From contig CM037832.1 in the NCBI GenBank assembly GCA_021234535.1, positions 6,297,135 through 6,361,134 on the forward strand: a DNA stretch of 64,000 nt. The letters run 5' to 3'. The number at the start of each line of letters is the position of its first letter. The stretch's first letter is position 1. The position numbers were made by a program, and so were the translations under genes. Source of the DNA: Stichopus chloronotus (Eukaryota > Echinodermata > Holothuroidea > Aspidochirotida > Stichopodidae). A model generated the notes under the pieces. That model did no database searches. It had not been told where the DNA came from and saw only the letters and a program-made list of their open reading frames with translations. This document shows, piece by piece, positions 1-12,980 of the stretch.

Positions 1-3000
1 TTGGAACGTTCGTCGCAAACAGCATGGTCAATACTATTAATGCCATAAAAAAATAATCATGATGCAGGATGGTATTATATAATGACCGCACAAAGAAAGT
101 GTCCCGGATGGATTTTAATGTGTTAGATCATGGAGTGAAATTGTAACGTAGTGGGTTGAAACAAACTAAGAAATGGGATGGTATATTTGTATGTGGCACA
201 GACTGAGAGTGTCAAGATTGCAACAAATTAACAAAACACTACTCTAGTCTATACATTGCATGATGCGTGTAGACCTGTCAAGCCCCCGTGTCGGCACCAA
301 TGGAAATTACCAGGAGGAATCGTGGGCACAATTAATAGAATGATGAATATAAACGTAATATGACGTAATAAGGTACGGTAGTGTTTACAAACCACTATGA
401 CTTTAAAATGAATTGAAACAATGTCACATATCTAGGAGAAAATAAGATAACAATCAGGATCGTGTAATGTGTAGGGCCTATGATATGAGGGAACATGGTG
501 GAAGATAGACAGAACTTAACCGATATTTCGAAATCACTATGTAAGGAACTAAGATAAGATTTAACAAAACAAAAATTAGATTTGTCGTAGATATCACGTT
601 TGTATTATATTACGAATAAAATGAGGGAGAACTCAACGCGTTAATATGATTATGCGTAAAACATGCAAAGTGTAAAAGAAAAAAATATTTTAAAACAGCA
701 TTACATCACAAGGTATGCCATTTTGTGTGTGAAATATTGTTGACACGATGTAGCAAGTTCTGCACGCACTCAAGCTGAAACTGAAACTCTGGCGATGTAA
801 CAGTAACCCAATGGACTGAAAGAAAACAAAAGTGCAACGGTAAAGAATGTGTACTAACAAATAGGTTGTATTTGCTTGTTAACTTTGAACAATGTTACAA
901 AAGCAATGTGTAAGAAACCAACCAATGGTGAACAATGTACCAATTATATGCTTAAAAATCGAATGGTTAAATGGATTTAAAAAGGAAACCAATGACACTG
1001 ACGATGTCAGACAAAAAACAAACAATATGATAATACAAAACTCTAAGAAAGTGTAGCACGCAAGATAAAGCAATGCAGATGACGTCACAACGTGTCTGTC
1101 ACGGAGTGTAATCGGACGTCATCAATTTAAACTGTCATCGATGACGTATGCACGAATGAGCAAATGATAACATATATGTAAAATTAAAATAAAAAAAAAT
1201 CATCATATCGTTTGTGTATCAACGAGGATCGCAAAACTTTAGACAAACATGTCAACGTTTGTTTCATACCGTAACGTTATGTGCAGTTACCTCTGCTTGA
1301 AGTGAAGTGTAATAAGGTAATTCTAGAAGAAGTTTATCTAGAATTTACATCAGAAGCTATTTGGGGAACAATAGCCAACGGCAGAAATTAAAACAATTAA
1401 CAATGAAATGAGATAGAGCGAGAGAGAAAGAACGACATCAATAAGAAGGCCAAGCCCATAAAGTAGTTGATATAAGCACAACTATAAGATTCAAAGTGCT
1501 GGTGGTTTTATGATATATAGACCTAGACGTCACTTTTGTGAATCAGTGCATACGCAAAGGTCATATGTGATCGGGGACATTAAACCCAGTTACTGTCGTT
1601 TGTTCAGTTGGAGAGATATATTTCTTGTTTGGTGTAATGAATCTTATACTATATACAGGTTAACTGAGGTGTCTCTTCTTTTTTTAAAATCAATTTCAAC
1701 GATTACTGAAAGTACAGCTAGGTTGATATTACCCTTGGTTTTTCGGAAGAAGTTAACACATATTTTTTTAACGTACGTATTATCCTCTGTGAAATTGCAG
1801 CTACTACGAAACAGAATTTAGCTTAGTCCGACTGTCATTCATGATCGATGAGGGAAACGATATATTGTGACTTTAGTCAGTCCTAGAGATCATAGTTTCT
1901 GAAAAGTGCTGGATTTTTTGCTTTTCAATTTACTTATATTGCGGTCAAATGTAAATAATTTGAAAATTTACTACGTACGTTTCTAATATTTCCAAATGTG
2001 CTTTTTTTTTAATTGGCAACGTAGTGTAAGACTTCCACCAGTCATTATTGGTAGCGCAATTTACCAGATGAAGCTTTAACATACCTAAAAAGTAAAAGAA
2101 AAGAAAGAAAAAGAAAGTTCTAATGGACACTAAGCTCAAAATAGCGTCATTCATGTTGACCTGTCAAAATTCAAACATTCTCTGAAACTTGAAAGTCTCC
2201 CTACTATATGATATATCGGTTCAAGTAAACTTAGCGGTATATATACCAAGAGAATATTAGTACTAAAGAAATAAGTACCATGTTTAAAAGCATTACCATC
2301 CAATAAATTGGAGTGGAAATGCATGGAGGAAAATTTTCTAGAATATAGGTAGATGCATTTGATGCCCAAGTCAAAATATTAGTAATATTGAAATAAAGAA
2401 ATTTGCTTCTCCACATGACTTGAAATGTCGACTTTGGAAAGATAAAATAAAAATACCAGATGGTAAAAAAAAATAACTCTTCTAGATGAAAGCAAGCGAC
2501 AGAAGATTCAAAGAAGTCAAAATTTAAAATGTAACATGAAACATGTGCAGAAACAAATTTCATTGTTTTTGTGTTCATTCTCTGTTCCTTAAATTGTCCC
2601 ACACTACGAAACAGACAGAGAATGGTAGCATTTAAATAATTTTCAAAAATACATCCAAAGTCCCCAGTCAACCTTAGTTTGGTGTAATTTTTTGCATAAG
2701 CAGTACCAGAATTGTACTTACGGTACTTTTGTTTTCGTAAACGACTTGCGTACACTAACTTAGCTGCACAACATCACACGTACCTATTAGTTAACTTACA
2801 TACATAAGGGGCCAGGGGGTGGGGGGCAGGTGGCAGCTGAATCGCCTTTTCTGGTGAAAACAATTGTGGTCAGAAACTGGTAAAAACCTTTCACGGTGAC
2901 ACAAAAAGATCAAAATAATGACCATCAGTACTGGTATTCATCATATGTCTCTCTTATTCTCATTATCTTGCTCCGCCATCAAAGGAATATTTTCTATGGG

Positions 3001-5797
3001 ATTATTTACACCTTCCGTGGATACCTGAACCTTCCCCAATAAATTTGTGTCGATTTTTTTTCTGCAAAATGTTACTATTTTATAGATTCCTTCGGATACA
3101 ACCACACAAGATATTTCATGGAGGCATGAAAAAGATGCACGTTGTAACCGTCGGTAAATTTATGACAAAATTTAGTTTCAGATGATGTTACTTATTTTTT
3201 GACTTGCGTTAGGTGTTTCTTTCTGTCCATGTGTTTCTGCTGTTTGCATGCAGGGTGTATTAGGATACCTCTATACTGGTTCTGCATGTGTGGTTTGCGC
3301 AAGAAAACGAATTTGAAACCACAAACAGAAAAGAAGAATTATCTTACTGAAGACGTAACTTATATGATTTAGTTTTGTTTAAACTGTGTGCGGGACATTT
3401 TGTCAAATATTCACACGCCAACAAAATAACTCCAAATACTGTAAGTACTTATTCGACATGACCTGTGCGAACATGACTGAGGGTTAAACGCAAAGCCTCA
3501 CAGAAGTACAACAGTCTGAATGAATGTATAGCCTACTGTGCCATGATAGGCCTGCATGTGGTTGTAACTGCATATCATTAATTTGCTTGAGTCAGAAAAT
3601 ATCAAAATTGAATGAAAAGTCACTAGTGATATTATCACAGCAGGGAGGAGCAATTGAGAGGGAGATGCAACAGGAACGTTATTTTATGCTACTCCTATTA
3701 GATTTTCCAGGCGAAACAACTTTATATTGATGAAGGGATGAGAACAGGTGAGAGCGCCGTTTTACTTTTATTTCTAGGGACATCCAAGTAATCTTCATTC
3801 ACACCTGCTTATAATCTTTGTAAAGGATTATGTAGAACAATTTTAGATGGGATATTCGTTGCCGACAGTCAACTCAAAACCACGGTCTCAAAAATCAAAA
3901 CGACTGGTCATCTCTTTGGAATCAAGACAGACTGGTATATAAGAATAAGACATAGACCTTTGCCATATGCAAATGACGAAAACGGTCATAAGATTATATT
4001 TTACTGTAGCATTTTAGCAATTTTCGCAGACTTTTGCAAGTTTGGAGAAGATGTATCCATGATAAACAAATTTACACAACAGTAAGTTTTTCCACTGTGA
4101 TAGGACCTAGGAATGCGTCGAAAGTTGAAAACTGATTTTCAAGAATATCGACTGGCAATGTTAGAGCTATTTTTTCCGGCAAAATTTTTCGATCGGTAAT
4201 TCACAATGGAGCAGGCGACATGGACCTTTTACGTAAGGTTCCTAATAACTTTTAGGCCCATTGACTCTGTAAGAGAAGAACAAAAGAGGTGATCGTGCCG
4301 GAAAGTAGGCTACTTCAAAAAAGGAGTTTCCGTTGTATCTCCTTCTCAATTATACCTCAATTGCACATCACAGATACTACCACCGCATGCAGAGAACAAT
4401 AATAGTTTTCAGTTAGTTCTGAACAGTTGTGGAAGAATTCAATGGCCAGAGAAAGAAAAATGAAGGCATAGACGAAAAAATAACAGTGAAGAGAAAGGAT
4501 AGGAACACGAAAAATGAGGAAAATAAAATAAAGAGTAGGTAAAGGCAAATACAAATACTTTCAGCGCTCTCCGCCTCCGGTATATAATGATGATGTTGCT
4601 CATATTCAAATGTAACAAACTTTGTAATCCGAAAATATAGAAATATTGTCCAACAGTTTTGTTCAGAAAAATGCTCCAAATACTGTTCAACAGAATGCTT
4701 TACATCAAAATACTGACAGAAACATTCTCTGGAACTCACTAAGCTTGTTGAAAAGTTTAAAGGGTGATCCAAGAGGCATTTCTATCCCAAAATTTCCAGG
4801 TACGCTCTTGCCCAGCCGGTGATGCGGCTCCTCCCAAATTTCGTTCCACATCCCCCCATCCCCGCTTTTTCTATCTTCAGTCCCCCCCTCCCCTTCACAT
4901 TTTTTTTTCAAAATGTGGTGCCTCCAAGTTTGTTTCCTGTTCGGGTGATCCAACAAACACAATAACACAGAAATATTTTAATGAGTCATATCTACAACAA
5001 TGAAAGTAGGTTATGAGAAGGATCAATACGGAATCGGTGTCACGCAGGTAGCTAAGGATAGGGACGGGAGGGACAAGCAGGGGCAAAGCCCTGAAAAATA
5101 TAATTTTTTTTTACCCCTTAGATCGTTTGAAGTTTGCATCGACTTAACACACTTTCACACACCTGGTCCACCTGAAAAGCTTTCGCCCCCCCCCCCTTCT
5201 TCCGAAAAATTTTTCTCCCTCCTCCAGTACCCTGTATGCTTACCGGCCTGGTTGGTGTATAGCCAAAACACTTTATCAGTTGTTTCTTGTACTTAAGTTT
5301 CTGTTGTAAATATCATGTGAAAGCTACAGTATACCACATAAGGCCTTCATCTCGGAAAGTAATTGTTTTTTTGTTGTTTTTTTTTTTTTTTAGGGTGGGG
5401 GGTAAACATCTTCGGACAAGGACCTCATACACACTGCTTATCTTAATATTTGTAAAGGTATTACACACGTAGGTATATCTACAGAATAGTTGGAACCACT
5501 ACCTGAGTTGGATATATTAGGTTGCATATAGTGCCGAAGGTGTAGAGTGGCAGGATAGTTTACCACGCTGTCATGCCGTAGAGATATTTGTGGGATAGCT
5601 TCCGTAGAAGACGTTGAGTTTCAAGCACGATGGAGATGTATAAGGTACAGCTTGGATCCAAATGCAAAGAAAATGATCGAAATGACTGTGAGAGATTTAC
5701 TGGAATGGGAATGCCCTAAACCAAGGATGAAAGTATCCAACGTACATATAGCATGAAGATGTATAATCTCTTAACATTTCTCTTTATATTTCTTTAG
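1..5797. other. Gene-poor 5' region, probably intron or upstream of the HYR gene
   Basis: I recognise no coding exon here. Short open frames exist on both strands, the longest at 2231-2755 on the minus strand, but they are rich in Phe, Ile, Leu and Tyr and show no domain. Low-complexity C/T tracts lie near 4840-4910, 5183-5200 and 5367-5391. A group of CRE-like words is noted at 1080-1148. Because the exon at 5798 starts in the middle of a codon, an upstream exon must exist, either here unrecognised or left of the window. The region is therefore probably intronic, at least in its right part. Confidence 0.4.
1080..1148. promoter_or_regulatory. Cluster of three CRE/ATF-like words
   Basis: TGACGTCA (perfect CRE palindrome) lies at 1080-1087, GACGTCAT at 1115-1122 and ATGACGTA at 1141-1148. 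CREB/ATF proteins bind such words in animals. No transcription start or TATA context supports a promoter, so a regulatory role is only a suggestion; three related words within 70 bases could be chance. Confidence 0.2.
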
Positions 5798-5923
5798 CCC
5801 AAAATGAAACATGCAGTTTCACCACAATATTCATCGAAGGAGGGGAAAGCTGTACTTTCTGCAATACAAATGTAACTTTGGAAACGAATACAACATCATG
5901 TAACGTTACTGTAATGTCAATAG
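5798..5923 (+). CDS. HYR-domain membrane protein, upstream recognised exon
   Basis: Internal exon of 126 nt between a pyrimidine-rich acceptor (ending in tttctttag) and a consensus gtaagt donor. It starts with two bases that finish a codon and ends with one base, so it is phase 1 on both sides. It encodes 42 residues with four cysteines and four N-glycosylation sequons (NET, NVT, NTT, NVT), as expected for an extracellular segment. Its end, CNVTVMSI, joined to the next exon gives CNVTVMSIDFSPPSITCPDD. That is the usual pattern where one HYR domain ends (Cys-x-x-Thr-Val) and the next begins (PP-x-I-x-CP-x-D). I therefore read it as the tail of a preceding, divergent HYR domain. The 5' part of the gene is not recognised in this window. 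Confidence 0.6.
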
Positions 5924-6889
5924 GTAAGTTAACTATTTTTTATACCGTATTGTATTCAAGGCCGTACCTCAATAGAGGGGCTTATTGGCAAAAGGGAGGG
6001 GGGGTGGGGCTGATTGATGAAGGGAGCATTTCAAGGCATGGGAAATCGAAGTGGGCCACCCCTCAAAAACGTCTGCGGTAGCCTGAGGGGGATCGCTCAT
6101 TATGGCCTTAACAATTATGCTAATTCTTCCTTTTGCTTTATTTTTAGTTTGCAACTTATCACCAAACTCTAAAGAAAGCATTGTTGAGGATTTTTGGTCA
6201 TAATAATGTAAGCCTATATGTTTTTATTTCGACGTTTTGCCCTGCGAAATATGTATTTTTGCTTTTTCAGAGGCTCATTTTTTTTGAGGATCTGATTGTA
6301 TTGGATACCATTATTAAATGTTTCACACCGTATTGTATTTTGCCTACGGGGCTGTATTTCACGTCTGTTTAGCTTTATTAATGGCACTAGTGTTGTGTTA
6401 GTAATTGTTATACTACGTGAACCTTTTCATTCCACAGCTCTATGGATTTCCCCGCATTTTCATTTTTTCCCCAAATTTTCCATTTTTTTTTGTTTGTTTG
6501 CTCAATTTATTTATCTCGATTGATTAAACACAAGTACGATCCTTGGCTTGTCTGGCGTTCATTCGTTTGTTCGCTTCTTTGTCTCTTTTTCATGCAGGGT
6601 GTAACAAATGTAGAACATAAGAAATAACAGTAACGAAAATAGAATGGAGAATCTCGCAAAGCTCAGTGTACTAAGCACGTCCACCGAAACAAGAAAAAGC
6701 AAAACACACACACCCATCCCTTAGCATGGATATTTTATCTAATAACCTTCTTCTACAATAAAAAATACTTAATACATTTAAATATACATTATTCGTAATC
6801 ATTCGAAAACGGTCGTATGGGCAGTACGGTAGCTATAGGGGGTCTGAGGGTGTGTGACAACCCCCCCCCCCCACCCCACTACAGGTCAT

Positions 6890-8194
6890 CTGACTTACAA
6901 TTACAATGAAAGATGAGCTTCCTACCAACAGCTGACAAACTTTCATCAAAGAAAAGTTTCAAAACACCTTCATTATTATTATCACAATACCGCTTAACCC
7001 AAGTACATTTCAAGCTTATTACAAAACTTGGGATGTGAACTACTCTTAAACCGCCTTTATTAAAATGATTAACTACACAACCTCTTTTAATTTTATCTTG
7101 ATTCCCGGCCCAAATAAAATCGTAAATAATCTTCTCCGCGTCCTTAAGGAATCAAGTGGGAGGATCCGGTAGCACTATAAAAAGATAAACTAGCTGTGGA
7201 TAATGCATAGGTTTTAACCAGAACGTTACAACCAAACGGGGTTAAGTCTCTCGTCGACCAAACCCGAAGACAACTTTTAAGTCTAGATAACTTCGGAATG
7301 AAATTTAGCCTAAAAAGGTCATTGCCATTATGATTGAAGGTGATGCCTAACATTTTTACAGGACCACATGAAAATTAAAGTGCATATAAGTTTACAAAGC
7401 CTTGCAAAAGGACCCAGAGGAAACAAGACTGACTTAGAAGTATTGATAGTTAATCCAGAGGACATCTGGAACACGTTAAGTATGATGAAGGGTTAATTTC
7501 ATCAAGAGATTCCCGGCTTCCATCAAGAAAAAAAGTTGTGTCGTCGGCATTTTGGAGAAGTTTTGTTTCTTTACCCTCAATAACAATACCTTTCAATCTG
7601 CTTTGACTTGTGTATATAGCTAATACTTATGGGCATAAAATGAAGAGGTAGGGACTGAGCGGACACCCCTGGCGGACCCCTCGACGAACAGGGAAAAAAC
7701 CTGTAGAGTACCCGTTGTGGAAGACACAAGCGGTAGCATTGTTATAAAAAGTACGAATCCATTGAATGAAACTGTGACCAAAGTTAAAATAGCGTAGACA
7801 ACATATAATAAAATTCCACTATAGTTTGTCAAAAGCCTTTTCAGAGTCTACGAATAACATAAATCTTGATATATTTTTGCAGTTAGTGTAATCAATTAGG
7901 TCTAAAACAAAACGGATATTTTCACCAATAAAACGACCCTTTATAAAACCAGTTTGATTTGGACTAATAACATTGCCGATGATACGTTTAAGCCTAGTTG
8001 CAATGGTCTTTGCTCCGATTTTATAGTCCGCATTCAGGAGTGAAATAGGCCTGTAGTTTTTCAGGAGATTGGGATCCTTTTCAGGTTGGGGGATTAAGGT
8101 AATTATGCCTCTAGACTGCTCATGAGAAAGACTGTTATGAGAGTTGGCATAATTTAAGTAATTAACAACATAATGACCTATGAGCTGCCAAAAC
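6890..8194 (-). mobile_element. 5'-truncated L1/Tx1-like non-LTR retrotransposon remnant (reverse transcriptase)
   Basis: Read on the minus strand from 8194 leftwards, the translation gives RT blocks in the right order: KNYRPISLLNADYKIGAKTI (about 8060), QTGFIKGR, motif A as FVDSEKAFDKL (about 7835-7860), RRGVRQGCPLSPYLF (about 7650-7690), motif C as LQNADDTTFFLDG (about 7535-7560), SGLTINTSKS, then the LRVWSTRDLTPFGCNVLVKT and IYDFIWAGNQDKIKR segments that follow RT in L1/Tx1-type elements. It carries in-frame stops (after FDKL, after ILCP, after DPPT) and at least two frameshifts, so it is dead. The endonuclease and ORF1 are missing. Its 5' truncation point abuts an ATT microsatellite. Motif C reads N-A-D-D where Y/F-A-D-D is usual. 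Clade assignment is by motif flavour only. Confidence 0.85.
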
Positions 8195-8206
8195 TTATTA
8201 TTATTA

Positions 8207-8237
<31 letters not shown>

Positions 8238-8279
8238 CATTATTATTAGCATTATTGTTATTAATATTATTATTATTAT
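8195..8279. repeat. (ATT)n microsatellite
   Basis: About 85 bases of imperfect TTA/ATT triplets. It directly adjoins the truncated 5' end of the minus-strand retrotransposon, where the minus-strand reading (AAT)n runs in frame into the KFWQLIG sequence of the RT. Confidence 0.9.
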
Positions 8280-10384
8280 ATGTAGAGAGGGTTTCGACAA
8301 CCGTTTATTTGACACTATTTTGTCTCCAACCTACGTGCACGTAGGACGTATAGTCAAACGGTGATATATGACCTGAACTTGTACAACTGAGATTTTATTG
8401 GTAGCCTATATCTCACAAAGAATCAATAAATATTTCAAAGTGTCATTGAGTAGTTGGAAAAGGAAGACTAAAGTGATAAAGGGGACAGACTGGGACAATG
8501 ATGCCAGACTTCAGATGCTATTTAAACTGGGATCAATAAAAATTAATCATAGTTCTCAATATATAATTAGAGACTGCGCTGGTATTAATTTCCATACTGT
8601 GGCGTTGGCATGGACCCTCGACTGGGGTTGAGGAAGGCGTTCGGGGGGGGGGGGGGTAAAGGTGTTAATCTACCAATAGATGCTGAAAAGACAGGAAGAT
8701 ATTTTTTAGTTTCTCGGGATATTACCATAACCACATATATATTATTTAATTCCCCCCCTTTTTTTTTTTTTTGCATCTCCAGAATTTTTTTTGGGAAAAC
8801 TTTGACATATCACATGCGCTGTTGGTCATTCCCCCTTTCGTCTACCCCCCCCCCCCCGCTCCATCCTAGGATTCTGACATGGGTACAACACCTGAATAAC
8901 TGAATAACAAAGGAGCAAAGAAAGCTACACAGTTACTAGCGTACATATAACCTTCTGCTCCCATCGCACCCCATGCCCCTCTCAAATCGCCAATCTAAAA
9001 AACACATAACGGGAAATTCCCATAATTCCCCAGCATGTTCTTATTGGAAAACATTCATAGGTGTGCAAATCGGGTTGCAGTTAGTTACGACAAGTCATAC
9101 TGTTTTTTTCTCTTCAAGCAAGCTTTTCCCCGAGCTGGCTTGCAATTATAGACCAACCAGGATTGCAGGAATACTCATTATGTATGAAAACAAAATTGTC
9201 GACATTTACAAATTAGGGGAAGGTGGACGGGATTTTATATGAATTTGAAACATTTTCCATAAAAAAGAATCTTCAAGTGTAGACAGTAGGCCTACTTATT
9301 TATAGTTAAATAACCAAAAGGTAATATTTTGCATCTATTGCAGTCAATTTTTTCCCCCGAGAAATTATGGTTCCAGAAAAGTTATTCCAACTCGTTCTTG
9401 TGCCCATAACTTTTGAAAATGATAGCCACATTGAGAAAGATGCCATACAATAGTATTTTGATAGATGGGGAAGCATGAGAAGAGTGATGGTTGTCTAGAT
9501 CTGTGAGAGGGTTGTAAGGATAGAGGTATCCCCACCCCCTTTTGAAAATCTTTTCACCTAAAGATGCAATCTATTGTGCCATACTTGGCTTCTTTTGCAG
9601 TCATAAAATATGAACGCATGAATGAATGAATGAAAGGTTTAAGCACAGCCACTACCTTGACTACAAGGTATGCACGGTCGTGCTGAAAACAAAATAACCA
9701 ATTTTAAGTAATAGAAAACAATTTTAAATAATAGAAAACAAAATATGCTAGGTTAAGATATGAAAAATTTCAACTGGTAAGTAAGTCAGTCTTTCTGACC
9801 ATCCTCACTTCTGTGAAATATGAGGAATTCAAATAGAATTTCAGATTTATTGAGAATTTTGTTTTTCATTTACCAGGTAACCTTCACAATCTGGTACAAT
9901 ATTTGGCAAATTCTAAGTGGTATTTCAGATTATCCGATTTTCGCGGCTCTGGGTTTTTTTTTTTTTTTTTTTTGAGGGAAGGACTTCCCAAGGTCGCGAT
10001 GGTCCTGAATGTATATCGACAATTCCTTCAAATACACAATCACCAACAGAATTTTAACCTCAGTTCTCTTTTCTTTTTCGGGTAACTTGAAATTTTGCGG
10101 GTGTATTTATGGGGAGGAAACGTGGGTCATTCCATTAATTTCTTTTGTCCATTAACATAACACGGCAAAGAAAACACTGCGAGGGAAGCGCACGGAAAAT
10201 GTTGGCAATTGGGATGTGTAGATGAGTCTAACCTTGATATATGGACACCTACATTGGTTACGCAGAGTTCCCTTATGAGCATTTATCAGCCTAGCGATTA
10301 CATCAGTCAGTCACAAAAATTGAGGGCGATGTTTGTTACGATGTTCCGCTGTCAATAAAAAAATGAGCCAACACACTTCCCTTT

Positions 10385-10495
10385 TAGGAAATGTGTGGGG
10401 GGGGGGCTACATTTGATATTATGTCCCCCACCTAACGAAATATGGGGGACGTACCCCCCGTCCCCCAGAATTGACCCCCGCGACTACACTTGGAG
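10385..10495. repeat. hAT-like G/C-rich terminal debris
   Basis: On the minus strand the stretch reads CGCGGGGGTCAATTCTGGGG followed by ACGGGGGGTACGTCCCCC. This resembles the start of the hAT element at 62783 (CATAGGCGTAGATCCGGGGG then GATGGGGGATATACCCCCC). No second end or target duplication was found, so it is treated as a fragment. Confidence 0.35.
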
Positions 10496-12184
10496 TGCAA
10501 ATTGTGAATCCGTAAAGTCCCACTTAGCTGAATACTAAAATTTGGGGAAAAGAAGGCCTCTCTTTGAAAAATCGTTACAAGATGGATCTTTTATCGTAAA
10601 TTCCATTTAGTCTCCCCCAAAACGGGTGCATTTTTTAATTTCTACCAGACAACAAAGGTAGCGAAATGCCAAATTTGCCTACTTTGGTGTTTAGAACGCA
10701 GAGCTGGCAACCCTGCACTGTACTAGTTACGTGACGAACTAATATTTGGTAATTAGAGGCAAATAGCTCCATGCGTCACGTGACTGGGATTTTTTTGAAC
10801 AGGGCATGTCAAAACATTATTTGTATAGAGACCCTATCTCTCCATAATTAATTCATTATCGAAAACTTGGGTGCACAACTGCAGTGCCACTCTGTGACTT
10901 TGTTTTAAGCGATCCTCCATGATTTCTTTTTGAGGACACTTTATTTTTGCCTTTAGTTCCTTCTTTTGGGATACAACATAAATCACGATTACATGCTCTT
11001 ACTCCTTTATGGATTATACACTCTTTCCGAGTCAACATCATTCGTAGTGACAGAGTAAGTTTCCATACCTGTGTTCTACAAAATAAGGAATACGTAAAAG
11101 AAACGTACAAGGCCAGAGGGACTGGAAAGTGTCATTTCCTGCATTTTGTTTTTTGGCCGTGGCAGAGGGGACACTTAAGGGAATGTGGATTGGTTTAATA
11201 CTGTGCACCGACTTGTTAACATTACACTTTGAATAACCGTAGATAAGATCTAAGGATGGATATTTCATCAAGCAAAACAAAAATAAATAAATAATAATTA
11301 TTACTTGAGAAGTTATAGTCTGTGGTTTATTCCTCTCAAACCTAATGTCAAATGTAGTGGCACCATTTTGAATCTAGACTATCCTACGAAAGCAAACAGT
11401 TTCAAAACGGGACCCAGGACAGCCATCACTCATCCACACGCCATTGTCAAAACAAAAGAAAAAAAAACCTTTGCAATAAACCTGAACAGCCTGGGCGCTG
11501 AGACATCTTACATAAGCAAAATTCAAAAGGGAGAGGGGGAAACCACCCCCCCCCCTCGGTCAGCGTCCACTTGGCCATGCGCCTGTGTTCTGCTTCAAAT
11601 ACCGCTTCACTCTCAGAAAGGAATCGAAATAAAATCGGATAGTTTTCATACACTGACAATGCAGTTTAACTAGGAGGGGGGGGGGGGCGGCATGGGACTC
11701 AGTCTGTCAATGAAAAAAGGTGACGGGTCTAAGGTATTTTTAGCTCCCCCCCACTCCTCAAATTTGCCAAGGGATGATAGAATAAATGATGCATAATTCA
11801 AATTGCAGACATGATATCTCTAGCTCAAATTTTGATAAATATAGCACTAAATCTTGAGAAATGCAGTTTCAAACAGTGTGGGCCACCTGAAAAACCCGAA
11901 ATTCTGTTTTGCGCTCCGCGCCAACCGATGGTTTCGCTCCTCTTAGATAGTCCTACCCTCACTCATCCACCCCCCTCCCCCACACCCAGTATTTCTTCGT
12001 TCCATCGTGCCTGTTCTCTTGTAAGCAGGAAGTTTGCACTTGTTTGCTTTTATTCTAGTGACTTTGAAAGAATCTGTACTTTTGATTTTGAAAGAAGCTG
12101 TGATGGTTCAAGAATTACTTTAAACTTGGTTTATGTCGATACATGTAACAATCTTTGATCAACTTCCCTCCTGGCCTGGGTGTC

Positions 12185-12256
12185 ATCACTGCAGACTTCA
12201 CCCCTCCCCCCCCCCCCCCCCTCTCCCCTGCAAAAAGGAGTCTAGCTACACCCCTG
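12185..12256 (-). repeat. Possible hAT terminus next to a poly-C tract
   Basis: The stretch ends in CTAGCTACACCCCTG, whose reverse complement CAGGGGTGTAGCTAG resembles hAT terminal inverted repeats (CAGGGGCG / CAGTGGCG type). A poly-C tract lies just inside (12202-12219). I could not find a matching opposite end or an 8-bp duplication. Confidence 0.3.
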
Positions 12257-12752
12257 CGTATCGTTTAAAGATTGCTTTTTTTGTCATTGGTAATGATAAT
12301 GCAAAGTTAGAATATGTTCATTTTGCATTTTATTTCTACTCTTTTCAATCGTTCTCTCTAATGTACTCATTCGAAAGTTCTCCTCCGTGGTAAGATGTCG
12401 CCCACTGCAGGTTTCTATGTCAAAATTCAAGCATGGAGCGCCACGATTCAAGGTACTAGTTTGGAGGGTAATAACTTCACAAACGATTACAAAGGCAAAC
12501 AGAAAGGATAATTCATGGGAGAAGATTTAATCCCTTCAAAATAAAAAAAAAACAGAAGACAAACAAAGTAATTCAAGCAGAAAAAAAATCAGATTTTTCT
12601 TCAAATGTAACTTGATCAACAAAGGTATTTTCTTCTCATGCATGTCGGATGAGCCGTATGGGTTCAATGTAGCGTACATAAGGTTCGACAGGCACTGCTT
12701 ATGTTAGTCACAATGGAGTACCTTACTTGACACGTATTACGTAATCTTGCAG

Positions 12753-12980
12753 ATTTTTCTCCGCCAAGTATAACATGCCCAGATGACGTTGTGGTGGAGA
12801 GCTCCGTTGATGACGTCATACTTCCCGTGAGCTGGGAAATTCCCGCTAATGCAACAGGGGTTGTCACCTCAACTCACAAACCGAATGACACGTTTCCCGT
12901 GGGGCAGACGAGCACGGTGTTCTACTTAGCGACGAGAAACATGATGACCGTGATATGTAACTTCACGGTTACAGTGGATA
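12753..12980 (+). CDS. HYR (hyalin repeat) domain exon
   Basis: Exon of 228 nt, phase 1 on both sides, between a ttgcag acceptor and a gtgagt donor. It encodes one complete HYR domain of about 76 residues: it begins DFSPPSITCPDDVVVES, continues through VSWEIPANATG and FPVGQTSTVFYLATRN, and ends TVICNFTVTV. These are the family hallmarks: PP-x-I-x-CP, the W/P core strand, the FP-x-G-x-T turn, and the final Cys-x-F-x-V-T-V with the second conserved Cys. HYR domains have an immunoglobulin-like fold and are known from hyalin and other extracellular adhesion or matrix proteins, and are abundant in echinoderms. Sequons NAT, NDT and NFT suggest glycosylation. Two methionines replace the usual D-x-AGN stretch near the end. 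Confidence 0.88.

Larger units (their letters stand above)
5924..12752 (+). other. Intron of HYR gene (6.8 kb), transposon-rich
   Basis: Bounded by the gtaagt donor and a ttgcag acceptor. It contains the L1/Tx1-like RT remnant (6890-8194, minus strand), an ATT microsatellite (8195-8279), G/C/T homopolymers near 6864, 8646, 8759, 8852, 9955, 11550 and 12202, and GGGGGAC-type hAT-like debris at 10390-10490. At 9611-9632 there is a short (GAAT)n run, and at 9697-9740 a direct duplication of a roughly 20-bp A-rich word. No further exon is convincing. A candidate at about 12060-12120, behind a tattctag acceptor, was rejected because the phase-1 frame hits a stop. Confidence 0.5.

Noticed and set aside
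2231..2755. 174-codon open frame on the minus strand, the longest outside transposons
   Set aside because: Composition is dominated by Phe, Ile, Leu, Tyr and Ser as expected from AT-rich DNA. No domain, repeat or splice context is seen, and it overlaps another chance frame.
4357..4968. Overlapping open frames of 65-119 codons on the minus strand and 79 on the plus strand
   Set aside because: They overlap in several frames over C/T-rich low-complexity sequence and show no recognisable protein family.
11305..11673. 122-codon plus-strand frame
   Set aside because: Runs through A and C homopolymers; no domain; inside the HYR gene intron with no supporting splice sites in phase 1.
12055..12125. 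Possible extra HYR gene exon behind a tattctag acceptor
   Set aside because: In phase 1, which all neighbours require, the frame hits a TAA before any donor. The sequence shows no HYR pattern.
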